A DNA stretch of 64,000 nucleotides from an uncultured Lachnospiraceae bacterium. GTDB lineage: Bacteria > Bacillota > Clostridia > Lachnospirales > Lachnospiraceae. This document shows, piece by piece, positions 1-7,616 of the stretch; the first letter of the stretch is position 1, and every line of letters starts with the position of its first letter. The stretch is from the NCBI GenBank assembly GCA_910585005.1, contig CAJUCN010000003.1:62001-126000 (forward strand), written 5' to 3'. The translations under genes were made by a program, and so were the position numbers. The notes below the pieces were generated by a model, which was not told the origin of the DNA, ran no database searches, and was given only the letters and a program-made list of their open reading frames with translations.

Positions 1-1
1 G

Positions 2-1042
2 CCTTATGATGCCAAGGAGCTGGTACACTTTACCCCTGCATTTTTAAGTGGGTTTTATGCAGATACGGCGGATGTCGGCCCGGAAGTGTATCTGGAGGAT
101 GCGGTGGAACAGGCGGAGAAGCGATCGTTCCAAAGAATCAAGACAGAAAATGCATTTAAAGATTATGAAATCAAGAAAAGAAAGGAATATACGCCACCGG
201 ATAAAGGCTTTAAAACCCGTCTGCGTAAGGCGGATCATACCATGTATCCCGTGTGGTTTCTTTCTTACCGGAATAAGGAGCAGGTGGCTTATGCCACGGT
301 GAACGGACAGACCGGTAAGGTGGTTGTGGATATGCCCATCGATCCCAAAAGATATTTGGCAGTATCCCTGCTTTTGGCGCTGCCGATCTTTCTTTTGTTA
401 AATATCTTTTTTACTTTGAAACCCTCCGCTATTTTGGGGATCAGTATGGCGCTGGTATTTGGGGCAGTGTTCATGTATATGCAGGAGTTGAATGCAATTT
501 TTCAAAGGGAACATAACCTGGACGATAAAGCGCTGAACTGGAAGAAAGAGCGGGCAAGAGGGCAGGATGGACTGCCGAAGATAGGGAAGGGTAAGACAAA
601 GGCTGCTGCGGAAAAACCGAAGAAATATAAACTATTTTGGCGGTCTTTGTGGATGATACTGGGGACTTTTTTTGGAATCTTTTTTCTTGCAGGAGTTTCC
701 GTTCTGTTTGATGTGAACAGCGTCTTAGACTTGTTGCTGGTGGCAGTATGGCCGGTTTCCGTGGTGGGGGTGGTAGTCTGTGGCGTGAAAGGGATAAGGA
801 AAGACAGACAGATAAGGCAAAAAGGATTTTCGGCAGGATTTATCATATCTATAGCCGCTGCGGTAGTTGGTGCAGGGATTGGCCTGCTTAGGCCTGTTTC
901 GGATATCTATTATTATGCCGGTGTTATTTTTACTTTAGGGGCCGTGCTCTATAATTTTGTAGATATCATCAGAAATTATAATAAACTGGCTATGCGTAAG
1001 CTTCCCCAGTTTGATAAAAAGGGGGGTGATGACCGTGCATAG
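2..1042 (+). CDS. Multi-spanning membrane protein, C-terminal part (TFIIB-type zinc-ribbon family suspected), 5'-truncated by window
   Basis: The reading frame is open from base 2, so the gene begins outside the window; an internal ATG at 86 is not a convincing start because upstream codons (YDAKELVHFTPAFLSGFYAD) continue the same conserved-looking domain. About 346 residues are visible. A soluble part containing MYPVWFLSYRNKEQVAY and NGQTGKVV is followed by about six hydrophobic segments and a short charged tail. From memory this C-terminal half resembles Firmicute proteins annotated as TFIIB-type zinc-ribbon proteins, whose Cys ribbon would lie in the missing N-terminus, so that assignment cannot be checked here. 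It overlaps the following TPM gene, which suggests co-translation and a shared envelope function. Confidence 0.6.
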   Translation, partial: PYDAKELVHFTPAFLSGFYADTADVGPEVYLEDAVEQAEKRSFQRIKTENAFKDYEIKKRKEYTPPDKGFKTRLRKADHTMYPVWFLSYRNKEQVAYATVNGQTGKVVVDMPIDPKRYLAVSLLLALPIFLLLNIFFTLKPSAILGISMALVFGAVFMYMQELNAIFQREHNLDDKALNWKKERARGQDGLPKIGKGKTKAAAEKPKKYKLFWRSLWMILGTFFGIFFLAGVSVLFDVNSVLDLLLVAVWPVSVVGVVVCGVKGIRKDRQIRQKGFSAGFIISIAAAVVGAGIGLLRPVSDIYYYAGVIFTLGAVLYNFVDIIRNYNKLAMRKLPQFDKKGGDDRA

Positions 1043-1838
1043 TATGATAACAGGATTTGGGAAAAAGAAATGGGCGGCAAGGTGGTTCCTCACAGCTTTT
1101 CTTGCCGTGCTGATGTGGTGTTGGATCGGAACGGACGCATATGCGAAGGAGTGGTATGTCAATGAGGATACAGGGTACAGGGTGATCATTGAGGATGACG
1201 CAGATCTGCTCACGGATGGGGAAGAGGAATCGCTGGCCGGGTTGATGGAAGGAATTACGGATTACGGAAGCGTTGCCTTAAAGACGATTGATGATAACAG
1301 CCGATCTACAGAAAGTTATATACGGGATTTCTATTCGGATTTGTTTGGACGGGGAAGCGGCACGGTATTTTTGATCGACATGGATAACCGGAATATCTGG
1401 ATACACAGTAATGGCGGGATTTACCGGATCATTACCAGCAGTTATGCAGATACGATTACGGACAATGTCTATCAATATGCCACCAAAAGAGATTATTACG
1501 GATGCTGTTATGAGGCGTTTACGGAAATGCTGACGCTTTTGCAGGGAAACCGGATTGCACAGCCTATGAAATATATCAGCAATGCTCTTTTGGCGCTGAT
1601 CTTAGGGCTTATGGTGACATATTTCGTAGTAAGGGCAATGTCGATGTCCCAAAAGCCAAGTGAAAGGGAACTTCTTGAAGCGACCAGATACCAGTATCGT
1701 TTTAGTAACCCACAGGCAGTGTTTACCCACACGACTAAGACTTATGATCCGCCCAGCTCCAGTTCCGGAGGGGGAAGCTCCGGAGGAGGCGGAGGCGGTG
1801 GAGGAGGCGGCGGGGGTGGCGGTGGCCACAGCTTCTAA
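1029..1838 (+). CDS. TPM-domain membrane protein with glycine-rich tail (YgcG-like)
   Basis: The 269-aa product has an N-terminal hydrophobic signal/anchor, an extracytoplasmic TPM-like domain (residues about 35-170, including DNRNIWIHSNGG), a second membrane helix near residues 185-205, and a tail of Ser then about 20 glycines ending HSF, typical of YgcG-type TPM proteins. The role of the family is unsettled; membrane-protein quality control has been proposed for some members. I take ATG 1029 inside the end of the upstream gene; GTG 1035 is better spaced from the AAGGGGGG Shine-Dalgarno and is possible, and a TTG at 1011 is less likely. The overlap with the preceding gene indicates translational coupling. 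Confidence 0.75.
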   Translation: MTVHSMITGFGKKKWAARWFLTAFLAVLMWCWIGTDAYAKEWYVNEDTGYRVIIEDDADLLTDGEEESLAGLMEGITDYGSVALKTIDDNSRSTESYIRDFYSDLFGRGSGTVFLIDMDNRNIWIHSNGGIYRIITSSYADTITDNVYQYATKRDYYGCCYEAFTEMLTLLQGNRIAQPMKYISNALLALILGLMVTYFVVRAMSMSQKPSERELLEATRYQYRFSNPQAVFTHTTKTYDPPSSSSGGGSSGGGGGGGGGGGGGGGHSF

Positions 1839-1883
1839 AGCCGTAGACCGTATATGAAATAAGTGATATGAGGGTGAGGATGA

Positions 1884-2609
1884 ATGATAAGGATAGCAGT
1901 ATGCGATGATATTCAGTTTCATGCTGAAAAGCTTGTAGGATACATAGCCGATTGGGCGAAAGAACGCAGGATCAGAACGCAGGTCATGAGATTCCAAAGC
2001 GGAGAGGAGCTTTTGTTTGAGATAGAAAATTCCGGGGATTTTACAGCCGCCTTTTTGGATATAAAGCTGACCGGCATAGACGGCATTGAGACGGCGGCAA
2101 GAATCAGGGAACAGAACCGTTTTACCAATGTTGTGTTTGTATCACAATATGATACATTTTATAAGAAAATGTTTCGGGAAAGGTTTCCGGTGCTCTTTTT
2201 GGATAAGCCGGTATCTAAAGGCGCACTGTTTCAGATTTTGGATCAGGTCATGGAGCAGCAGCGGTACATTTATGAGAGCTTTCAGTTCCGCTATAATCAT
2301 CGTACCTATACGATAAACCTCCATGAGGTGATGTACTTTGTCAGTGAGAGAAGGACTGTCCGTATCTTGCTGGAAACAGGGAAAGAATACAGGCTGTACG
2401 ATAAGCTGGATGATATTGAAGGGATGCTCCGGTTTTACAGGAATCCGTTTGTCAGGATCCACCAGTCCTATCTGGTCAACGGACTTCAAATTGAAAAATA
2501 TCATTGCAGGATGGTGATGCTTAGGAACAACGACAGTCTGCCTGTTAGCCGGGGAAGGAAGGCTGACCTAATGCAGTTCCATATGCAGCACTTAGCGAAA
2601 GGTGGATGA
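1884..2609 (+). CDS. LytTR-family response regulator (AgrA/LytR-like)
   Basis: A 241-aa protein with an N-terminal receiver domain (acidic pair D8-D9, phosphoacceptor D59 in FLDIK, switch lysine K108 in FLDKP) and a C-terminal LytTR DNA-binding domain (about 135-235, with FVRIHQSYLVN). All canonical phosphotransfer residues are present. It would bind tandem direct-repeat promoter elements when phosphorylated by a GHKL-type kinase. The only such kinase nearby is at 3605-4390, beyond a second, degenerate LytTR protein. The start ATG follows GAGGGTGAGGATGA. Confidence 0.9.
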   Translation: MIRIAVCDDIQFHAEKLVGYIADWAKERRIRTQVMRFQSGEELLFEIENSGDFTAAFLDIKLTGIDGIETAARIREQNRFTNVVFVSQYDTFYKKMFRERFPVLFLDKPVSKGALFQILDQVMEQQRYIYESFQFRYNHRTYTINLHEVMYFVSERRTVRILLETGKEYRLYDKLDDIEGMLRFYRNPFVRIHQSYLVNGLQIEKYHCRMVMLRNNDSLPVSRGRKADLMQFHMQHLAKGG

Positions 2610-2878
2610 ATATGCCGGGAAATGTGCTTTTTGTTACATGTTTTTTACAACATGGAAAGTTGTAGTATGATGTAATAGAAGCAAGTCGGTAACATTCTTT
2701 TTTCACTTCTTACTTGGGCAGGATGATTCCTGTCCTTTTCTTTGTCATATCGGAAATAACGGATCAAGAACTATAATTCGCTATACTTGATACGAGAGGT
2801 GGTTTACAATAACAAGGCTAAAATTATATTATGTTAATGGAATATCATGGACTATTTAGGGAGTGAGGGGGCGGTCGT
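2606..2878 (+). other. Intergenic region with hairpins and a possible 17-19 codon ORF
   Basis: Between the two LytTR genes. A short frame overlapping the previous stop (ATG 2606 or 2612, stop 2663-2665) would encode MNMPGNVLFVTCFLQHGKL behind AAAGGTGG. The same bases form nested inverted repeats (CATGTT/AACATG, TACAAC/GTTGTA, TTACAT/ATGTAA), so this may be RNA structure and not a peptide gene. No AgrB-like processing protease is present, which weakens a signal-peptide reading. Confidence 0.2.
2716..2744 (+). terminator. Rho-independent terminator after first LytTR gene
   Basis: GGGCAGGA and TCCTGTCC form an 8-bp stem with one G-U pair and a 4-nt loop, followed by TTTTCTTT. It separates the first LytTR gene from the second LytTR-GHKL pair. 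Confidence 0.75.
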
Positions 2879-3601
2879 ATGCGAAGGATAGCTATATGCG
2901 TGGCGGCAGATGAGGGCAGCAAAAAACGGGCGCTGGCATTGGAGCGGGGGATCACTTTGTGGGCTATGGGAGCAGGCGAAGATGTTATGATAAAGCAATT
3001 TGCAGGAGGTGTGCAAGTGTTTCCAGCCATAGAGATGGAGGGTATGCCTGAGTTATATTTTCTTGACTTGGAGAACGAAAGAGCGGACGGGTTTCAGATT
3101 GCCTTAAAGATCAGGGAAACAGATTTTACATCAGGGATTGTTTTTCTTTCCAACGGTGGAGAGCACGAGAGGGCTGCATACCGTGTGCACCCGTTTCAAT
3201 TTTTGTCAGAGCCGTTGGAGTATGAGTGTCTGGCGGAGATCATGGATGACTATGTACGGATGCGTGGACAGGACATAGAAAATTTTGTATGTGTGGTCAA
3301 GAAAATGCGTTACAATATACGCTTGAAAGATATCCAGTATTTTTACAGTGAATGCAGACATGTTACAGCGGTTTGCAGGGAACGGAATTATTCCTTTTAT
3401 GGAAGATTGAATGAAGTGCAAAGCAAAGTGGAGGAAAAAAGCGGATGTTTTCTGCGGATCCATCAATCCTATCTGGTCAATGTCCACTATATAAAGGAAT
3501 ATAGCTATGACAAGGTTCTTATGGCAAACGGGGAAGCGCTCAGTGTCAGCAGAGATAAACGTAAGAGGGTTAAGGAAGTGCATGCACTTATGGAGGGGTA
3601 G
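2879..3601 (+). CDS. LytTR-domain regulator with degenerate receiver domain
   Basis: A 240-aa paralogue of the protein at 1884-2609. The C-terminal LytTR domain is intact (FLRIHQSYLVN), but the receiver half has lost canonical residues: the DD acidic pair is replaced (ICVAADE), and the switch lysine of FLDKP is glutamate (FLSEP, about residues 109-112). An aspartate equivalent to the phosphoacceptor remains (D63 in FLDLE). The family normally uses the acidic pair for Mg binding and the Lys for switching, so phosphorylation-independent behaviour is plausible (inference). The gene abuts the GHKL kinase at 3605, so the two are probably co-transcribed. The start follows GAGTGAGGGGGCG. Confidence 0.85.
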   Translation: MRRIAICVAADEGSKKRALALERGITLWAMGAGEDVMIKQFAGGVQVFPAIEMEGMPELYFLDLENERADGFQIALKIRETDFTSGIVFLSNGGEHERAAYRVHPFQFLSEPLEYECLAEIMDDYVRMRGQDIENFVCVVKKMRYNIRLKDIQYFYSECRHVTAVCRERNYSFYGRLNEVQSKVEEKSGCFLRIHQSYLVNVHYIKEYSYDKVLMANGEALSVSRDKRKRVKEVHALMEG

Positions 3602-3604
3602 AAT

Positions 3605-4390
3605 TTGAAAGAGTGGAATGTAGGTTATGCGTTGATTCCAGTGTCGCTGTCCGCCTCTTTTTTGTTGGCTGGTAAACTTTACCATAAGACGGGAAGATGC
3701 AGGCAGCTAGCAGCAAACTGCCGGCGTCTGCACCAGCAGAATAAATATTTAAGGAAGTACAGGAGAGAACTGGAAGGGCAGCATAGGCAGCTTTGCGTTA
3801 TGCGTCATGAAATGGCGAATGAATATATTTTGGAGATGGAATACCTGGAAAGAGGGCTGTACAGCCAGCTTGAAGAGCATTACAGAAAAAGAACGGGATA
3901 TTTCCATAAAAAAAGTTGTGTGGTGGATACTGGAAATGTGGGGATGGATGCAATTTTAACCAATAAGCTGGAGGAAGCAGATAAAGAACGAATTAAAGTA
4001 GATTTTGAGAATCAGGTCATGGGAAAGGTTTTTATCGATGACGGTGACTTGGGAAGGCTTTTGGGAAACTTGATCAATAATGCGATAGAGGCAGTCAGAC
4101 ATGCGGGAGAAGGAGAAATCAGGCTTCAGATCAGAACCGACGGGACTGCCTTTTTCCTTGAAATTACGAATCCATATAAAGGCGTTATTAAGAAAAACAA
4201 AAAAGGGGGGTATGAGACGCGAAAGGCTGACCGGCAGTTCCACGGGCTGGGGTTGGGACAGGTAAAGCGTATTGCCCGTAAATACGGAGGGACAGTGGTA
4301 ATTAACGATGAAAATAACTGCTTTGATGTGAAGGTGCTCCTTTATATGCGTGATAGTTTTTGCAGGCAGAAAAAGGCGATGTATAAATAG
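3605..4390 (+). CDS. GHKL-domain sensor histidine kinase (AgrC-like, minimal sensor)
   Basis: A 261-aa protein with one N-terminal hydrophobic segment, a coiled-coil, a dimerisation region with MRHEMAN (His phosphoacceptor candidate), and a GHKL ATPase domain: N box LINNAIEA (about residues 156-163) and G box HGLGLGQ (about 215). The usual AgrC-type kinase has six or seven membrane helices; this one has only one, so the input signal must be cytoplasmic, membrane-sensed or protein-mediated (inference). The start is TTG 3605, placed by the adjacent GAGGGG and the 3-nt gap after the upstream stop. It is a candidate partner for one or both LytTR proteins. Confidence 0.8.
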   Translation: MKEWNVGYALIPVSLSASFLLAGKLYHKTGRCRQLAANCRRLHQQNKYLRKYRRELEGQHRQLCVMRHEMANEYILEMEYLERGLYSQLEEHYRKRTGYFHKKSCVVDTGNVGMDAILTNKLEEADKERIKVDFENQVMGKVFIDDGDLGRLLGNLINNAIEAVRHAGEGEIRLQIRTDGTAFFLEITNPYKGVIKKNKKGGYETRKADRQFHGLGLGQVKRIARKYGGTVVINDENNCFDVKVLLYMRDSFCRQKKAMYK

Positions 4391-4472
4391 GTCTACACTT
4401 TGGAACGTTTCTGGATAGTGGGGCAGGCTGATACGGTGAAAGCGTCTGATGTTTTCGGCCGGTCAAAAACTA

Positions 4473-4559
4473 ACTCTGCTAAGAAATAAATTCTAAAGGA
4501 ACCAATTCGCGAACGCTTTATCAGAGCGTGGTGACGTAGAATTTATTTCTTAGCAGAGT
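4473..4559. repeat. Perfect 22-bp inverted repeat with nested hairpin
   Basis: Bases 4473-4494 (starting ACTCTGCTAAGAAATAA) are exactly reverse-complementary to 4538-4559, separated by 43 nt that contain a second small palindrome (ACGCT 4513-4517 / AGCGT 4525-4529). It lies between the convergent GHKL and Rpn-type genes. It may be a bidirectional terminator-like structure or a remnant mobile-element end; no target-site duplication was recognised. Confidence 0.8.
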
Positions 4560-4638
4560 GGCCGTTTAGAAATGACAGATCAACCGCAGTTCCGCCGTGT
4601 CCATTCGCAAGGCCGCCCTTCGGAGCTAACGGTTATTC

Positions 4639-5502
4639 CTACAGTCCAAATTCCTCAAAAAGGCTTTGCTGGTAAGCTTTATCACCAGCCGCCTTTATCA
4701 GGTCTTCCGTACGTCCGGCATTACATAATTTGAGGATCAGATGGTTTAGCTGGTCTTGGCCAGTGTTATATCCGTCTTCATATCCCTCTTCTCTTGTCTG
4801 GCGCATATGTTTCACTTCATCATATTCGTAGATGCTCATCTTCTTCGCCTCCGCCCTGTTCTTCATAAGGAAATCCGCCAGGATCCCTTCCCTGATGCAT
4901 TCGCTGATCGCCTGTTCCACCGCATCGCTAATGTCCATACCTTTTGCATAATGCCGTACCCTTGAAACATATTCGGAATAATCCCTCAGACTCCTGCATG
5001 CCTTCATCAGCTTTTTGTTATGTCCTGGGTTGATATTTAGCAAGGTGGCCTTCAACTCCAGGGAGGGTTTCTTATCCTGGACACTGTAAGCCCCGGATAA
5101 TTTTAGTTCCTGCCGGTCAGGATATTCCTCTATGCCGTTATAAAAAATGATAAATTTGGGCGCCGGAATCTTTACAAGCTTTGACCCGTACAGGTTACAA
5201 TCCTTTACCATAGCCGAATAGAGATCCGACACATAAAAGAGGAACCGTAACGGCAAATTGGGGCTGTAGGTGGACTGGTGTTCAAAAAGCGACAGCCGGG
5301 AGTCAATGACGAAGGAAACGTCATTGTGCATGGACATGTAGATGGCGTTTTCCAGTGTGTTGACCTCCAACAGCCCAGGGTCTGCATAGTCTGTTTCGTT
5401 TACCCCATTATACAGTGACAATAGTTCCTTTTCGTTGCTGAAAATCATTTCAAACATACTTGCTTTGTAAGTATGTTTTGCAGTTACTTCCGATACCTTC
5501 AT
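4639..5502 (-). CDS. Rpn-family PD-(D/E)XK nuclease / transposase-like protein
   Basis: A 287-aa protein of the Rpn/PDDEXK transposase-like family, which in characterised members promotes RecA-independent recombination and has DNA endonuclease activity. Supporting features: N-terminal KASMFEMIFSNEKELLSLYNG, the core strand VSFVIDSRLSLFEHQST (candidate D and E-x-Q positions), PKFIIFYNG, and a charged C-terminal region with the EEGYEDGYNTGQD repeat-like helix. Length is typical of the family. ATG 5502 is preceded by AGGAGGT. It sits between the GHKL gene and the polysaccharide operon with an inverted repeat downstream, consistent with a mobile or domesticated element. Confidence 0.8.
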   Translation of the reverse strand: MKVSEVTAKHTYKASMFEMIFSNEKELLSLYNGVNETDYADPGLLEVNTLENAIYMSMHNDVSFVIDSRLSLFEHQSTYSPNLPLRFLFYVSDLYSAMVKDCNLYGSKLVKIPAPKFIIFYNGIEEYPDRQELKLSGAYSVQDKKPSLELKATLLNINPGHNKKLMKACRSLRDYSEYVSRVRHYAKGMDISDAVEQAISECIREGILADFLMKNRAEAKKMSIYEYDEVKHMRQTREEGYEDGYNTGQDQLNHLILKLCNAGRTEDLIKAAGDKAYQQSLFEEFGL

Positions 5503-5927
5503 AAAGAAAAGACCTCCTTAAAAATGTGAGGGCTTTCACTTCGTCCGAAACCATATGGAAATCCCTCTGCTGTGAATTAGGTGAGCAAAGCATTGAGATT
5601 TCTAAAAGACTTCAGAACATTAAGATGTGTATCATAAGAAAGTAGAAATATAATGCTTTAAATAAAAGGTATCATATTTCTCATATAACGTCAATCCGTT
5701 TATAGATTTTTAATAAATAAACTGTATGATGCACGAAATGGTTGAGCCGGTTCCCGTTCTCATGGCGCTTCTTAGGATCTGATATTGCTATGCAAGGTCT
5801 TGCCTCCTTACGGCCCGGCTGAACTGGCAAACGGAAATTTCCTTGTGATATCCCCCCGCATGTGCTAAAATAATAAGCAGTATTTTGGCACAAAATAACA
5901 ATAGCATGATAAAGAGGTGTCCTCAGA
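5503..5927. other. 425-bp intergenic region, no convincing gene
   Basis: Divergent spacer between the Rpn-type gene and the polysaccharide operon. It contains the operon promoter (see 5843-5871). A 70-codon minus-strand open frame at 5681-5893 has no ribosome binding site and no recognisable domain, so it is not called a gene. The rest is AT-rich with no clear repeats. Confidence 0.6.
5843..5871 (+). promoter_or_regulatory. Predicted promoter of the polysaccharide operon
   Basis: TTGTGA (5843-5848), 17-nt spacer, extended -10 TGCTAAAAT (-10 hexamer 5866-5871). It would start transcription about 50 nt before the first operon gene. Confidence 0.5.
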
Positions 5928-6857
5928 ATGAAATTGCTTAGTGCGGTAGTTCCCTGCTACAATGAAGAAGGGAATGTGACTGATTTTTATATGGAATTTA
6001 TGAAAAATGAATCCTTTTTCCGCCAAAAAGAGATAGAATTGGAGTTGTGGTATATTGATGACGGGTCAAAGGATAAAACGTCGGAAGAGGTGAAAAAGCT
6101 GATCCAAGAAGACGGCCGGGTACACCTACTTTCCTTTTCCAGGAATTTCGGGAAGGAAGCAGCCATTTACGCAGGACTGGAAAAGGCAAATGGAGATTAT
6201 ATCGTATTTTTGGATGCGGATCTGCAAGACCCTCCGGCTATATTGCCGGAAATGTACGGTTATTTGGAACAGGGGTATGATTCGGTTGCCACAAGGCGGG
6301 TTACCAGGAAGGGAGAACCGGTGATCCGTTCCTTGTTTGCAAGGCTGTTTTACCGGATCATGAAAAAGATATCCGATACGGAAATTGTGGATGGTGCAAG
6401 GGATTACCGGTTAATGACCAGGCAGGTGGCGGAGGCGCTCCTTTCCCTGAAAGAATATAACCGGTTTAGTAAAGGAATGTTTGGCTGGGTAGGATACCGC
6501 ACGAAATGGCTGGAATATGATAACATTGAGCGGAAAAAGGGGGAAACAAAGTGGTCCTTTTGGAAACTGTTTACCTATTCTTTGGAAGGGATCACCTCCT
6601 TTTCTACAGCGCCGCTTGCATTTGCTGCGTTTATGGGTGTGTTCTTTTGCCTTGCCGCATTTGCGCTGATTATTTTTACGATTGTAAGGAAGGCATTGTT
6701 TGGCGATCCTACGTCGGGGTGGCCGTCGCTGGTGTGTATCATTTCCCTGGTCAGCGGCGTACAGCTTTTTTGTCTGGGAATCGTAGGACAGTATCTTGCC
6801 AAGACGTATATGGAAGTCAAAAACAGGCCAATCTATCTTGTGAAAGAGGAAATTTAG
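5928..6857 (+). CDS. GT2 polyprenol-phosphate glycosyltransferase (GtrB/DPM1-like)
   Basis: A 309-aa protein: GT-A GT2 domain in the first 220 residues (LSAVVPCYNEEGN, YIDDGSKDKT, and the metal-binding motif DADLQDP) followed by two membrane helices (about 230-255 and 265-290). This is the architecture of enzymes that load a sugar from UDP-sugar onto undecaprenyl phosphate for later transfer outside the membrane. It is the first gene of the operon, and its product could feed the GT39-like membrane transferase encoded by the last gene (16535-18247), a functional pairing inferred from architecture. The following gene starts with no gap. Confidence 0.85.
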   Translation: MKLLSAVVPCYNEEGNVTDFYMEFMKNESFFRQKEIELELWYIDDGSKDKTSEEVKKLIQEDGRVHLLSFSRNFGKEAAIYAGLEKANGDYIVFLDADLQDPPAILPEMYGYLEQGYDSVATRRVTRKGEPVIRSLFARLFYRIMKKISDTEIVDGARDYRLMTRQVAEALLSLKEYNRFSKGMFGWVGYRTKWLEYDNIERKKGETKWSFWKLFTYSLEGITSFSTAPLAFAAFMGVFFCLAAFALIIFTIVRKALFGDPTSGWPSLVCIISLVSGVQLFCLGIVGQYLAKTYMEVKNRPIYLVKEEI

Positions 6858-7604
6858 ATGGTAAGCATTATTGTGCCGGTCTATAATGCCAGCGCTTATA
6901 TAGAAAAGACAATTGCTACGGTGAAGGCCCAGACTTATGGGGATTGGGAACTCTTGCTGGTGGATGACTGTTCAAAAGATGACAGCAGACAGAAGATCCG
7001 TGCCTTAATGGAGGATGGCAGTGACCGGATCCGGTTGATTGAAAAGGAACGGAACGAGGGAGCGGCCAAGGCAAGAAATACAGGGATAGATGCGGCCAAA
7101 GGAAGATATATTGCCTTTTTGGATGCAGATGATTTGTGGCTGCCGGACAAGCTGGAAAGAGAGATGGCTTTTCTTAAGGAGAAACAGGCAGCTTTTGTTT
7201 TTTCCGCGTATGAATTTGGGAACCAGGAGGGGACAGGCACCGGGAAGGTGGTGCATGTGCCTGGGGAACTGACTTACTTTAAAGCGCTTTCCCGCACAGT
7301 GATCTTTACCAGCACAGTGCTTTTAGATACGGCCAGGACAGGCCGTGAGTTGATCCGTATGCCTGAGGTAAAAAGTGAGGATACGGCTACCTGGTGGAAG
7401 ATTTTACACAGCGGGTTTACAGCGTATGGCCTTGATGAAGCCCTTGTGATCTACCGAAGGCCGGCAAAGTCACTTTCTTCCAATAAGCTTGAGGCGGTAA
7501 GACGTATTTGGAATTTGTACCGTAGGCAGGAGGCGCTGCCCTTTTTATATAGTGTTTACAATCTTTTTTTCTGGGCATTACGCGCTACGCTCAGGAGAAT
7601 TTAA
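6858..7604 (+). CDS. GT2 glycosyltransferase (TuaG-like)
   Basis: A 248-aa cytoplasmic GT2 enzyme: MVSIIVPVYNASAYIEKT at the N-terminus, LLVDDCSKDDS nucleotide-binding segment, NEGAAKARNTGI, and the DXD motif in FLDADDLWLP. The catalytic-base region is SEDTATWWKIL. It resembles TuaG-type transferases of teichuronic and other anionic polysaccharides; the sugar specificity cannot be read from sequence. Its ATG directly follows the upstream stop, so translation is coupled. RBS is GAGGAAATTT within the preceding gene. Confidence 0.85.
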   Translation: MVSIIVPVYNASAYIEKTIATVKAQTYGDWELLLVDDCSKDDSRQKIRALMEDGSDRIRLIEKERNEGAAKARNTGIDAAKGRYIAFLDADDLWLPDKLEREMAFLKEKQAAFVFSAYEFGNQEGTGTGKVVHVPGELTYFKALSRTVIFTSTVLLDTARTGRELIRMPEVKSEDTATWWKILHSGFTAYGLDEALVIYRRPAKSLSSNKLEAVRRIWNLYRRQEALPFLYSVYNLFFWALRATLRRI

Positions 7605-7616
7605 CGAGGTGTATCA

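Noticed and set aside
1602..1997. Long minus-strand ORF opposite the glycine-rich tail of the TPM gene
   Set aside because: Produced by GC-rich glycine codons on the opposite strand; no start context.
5681..5893. 70-codon minus-strand ORF between the Rpn gene and the polysaccharide operon
   Set aside because: No ribosome binding site, no recognisable domain, and it overlaps the operon promoter.
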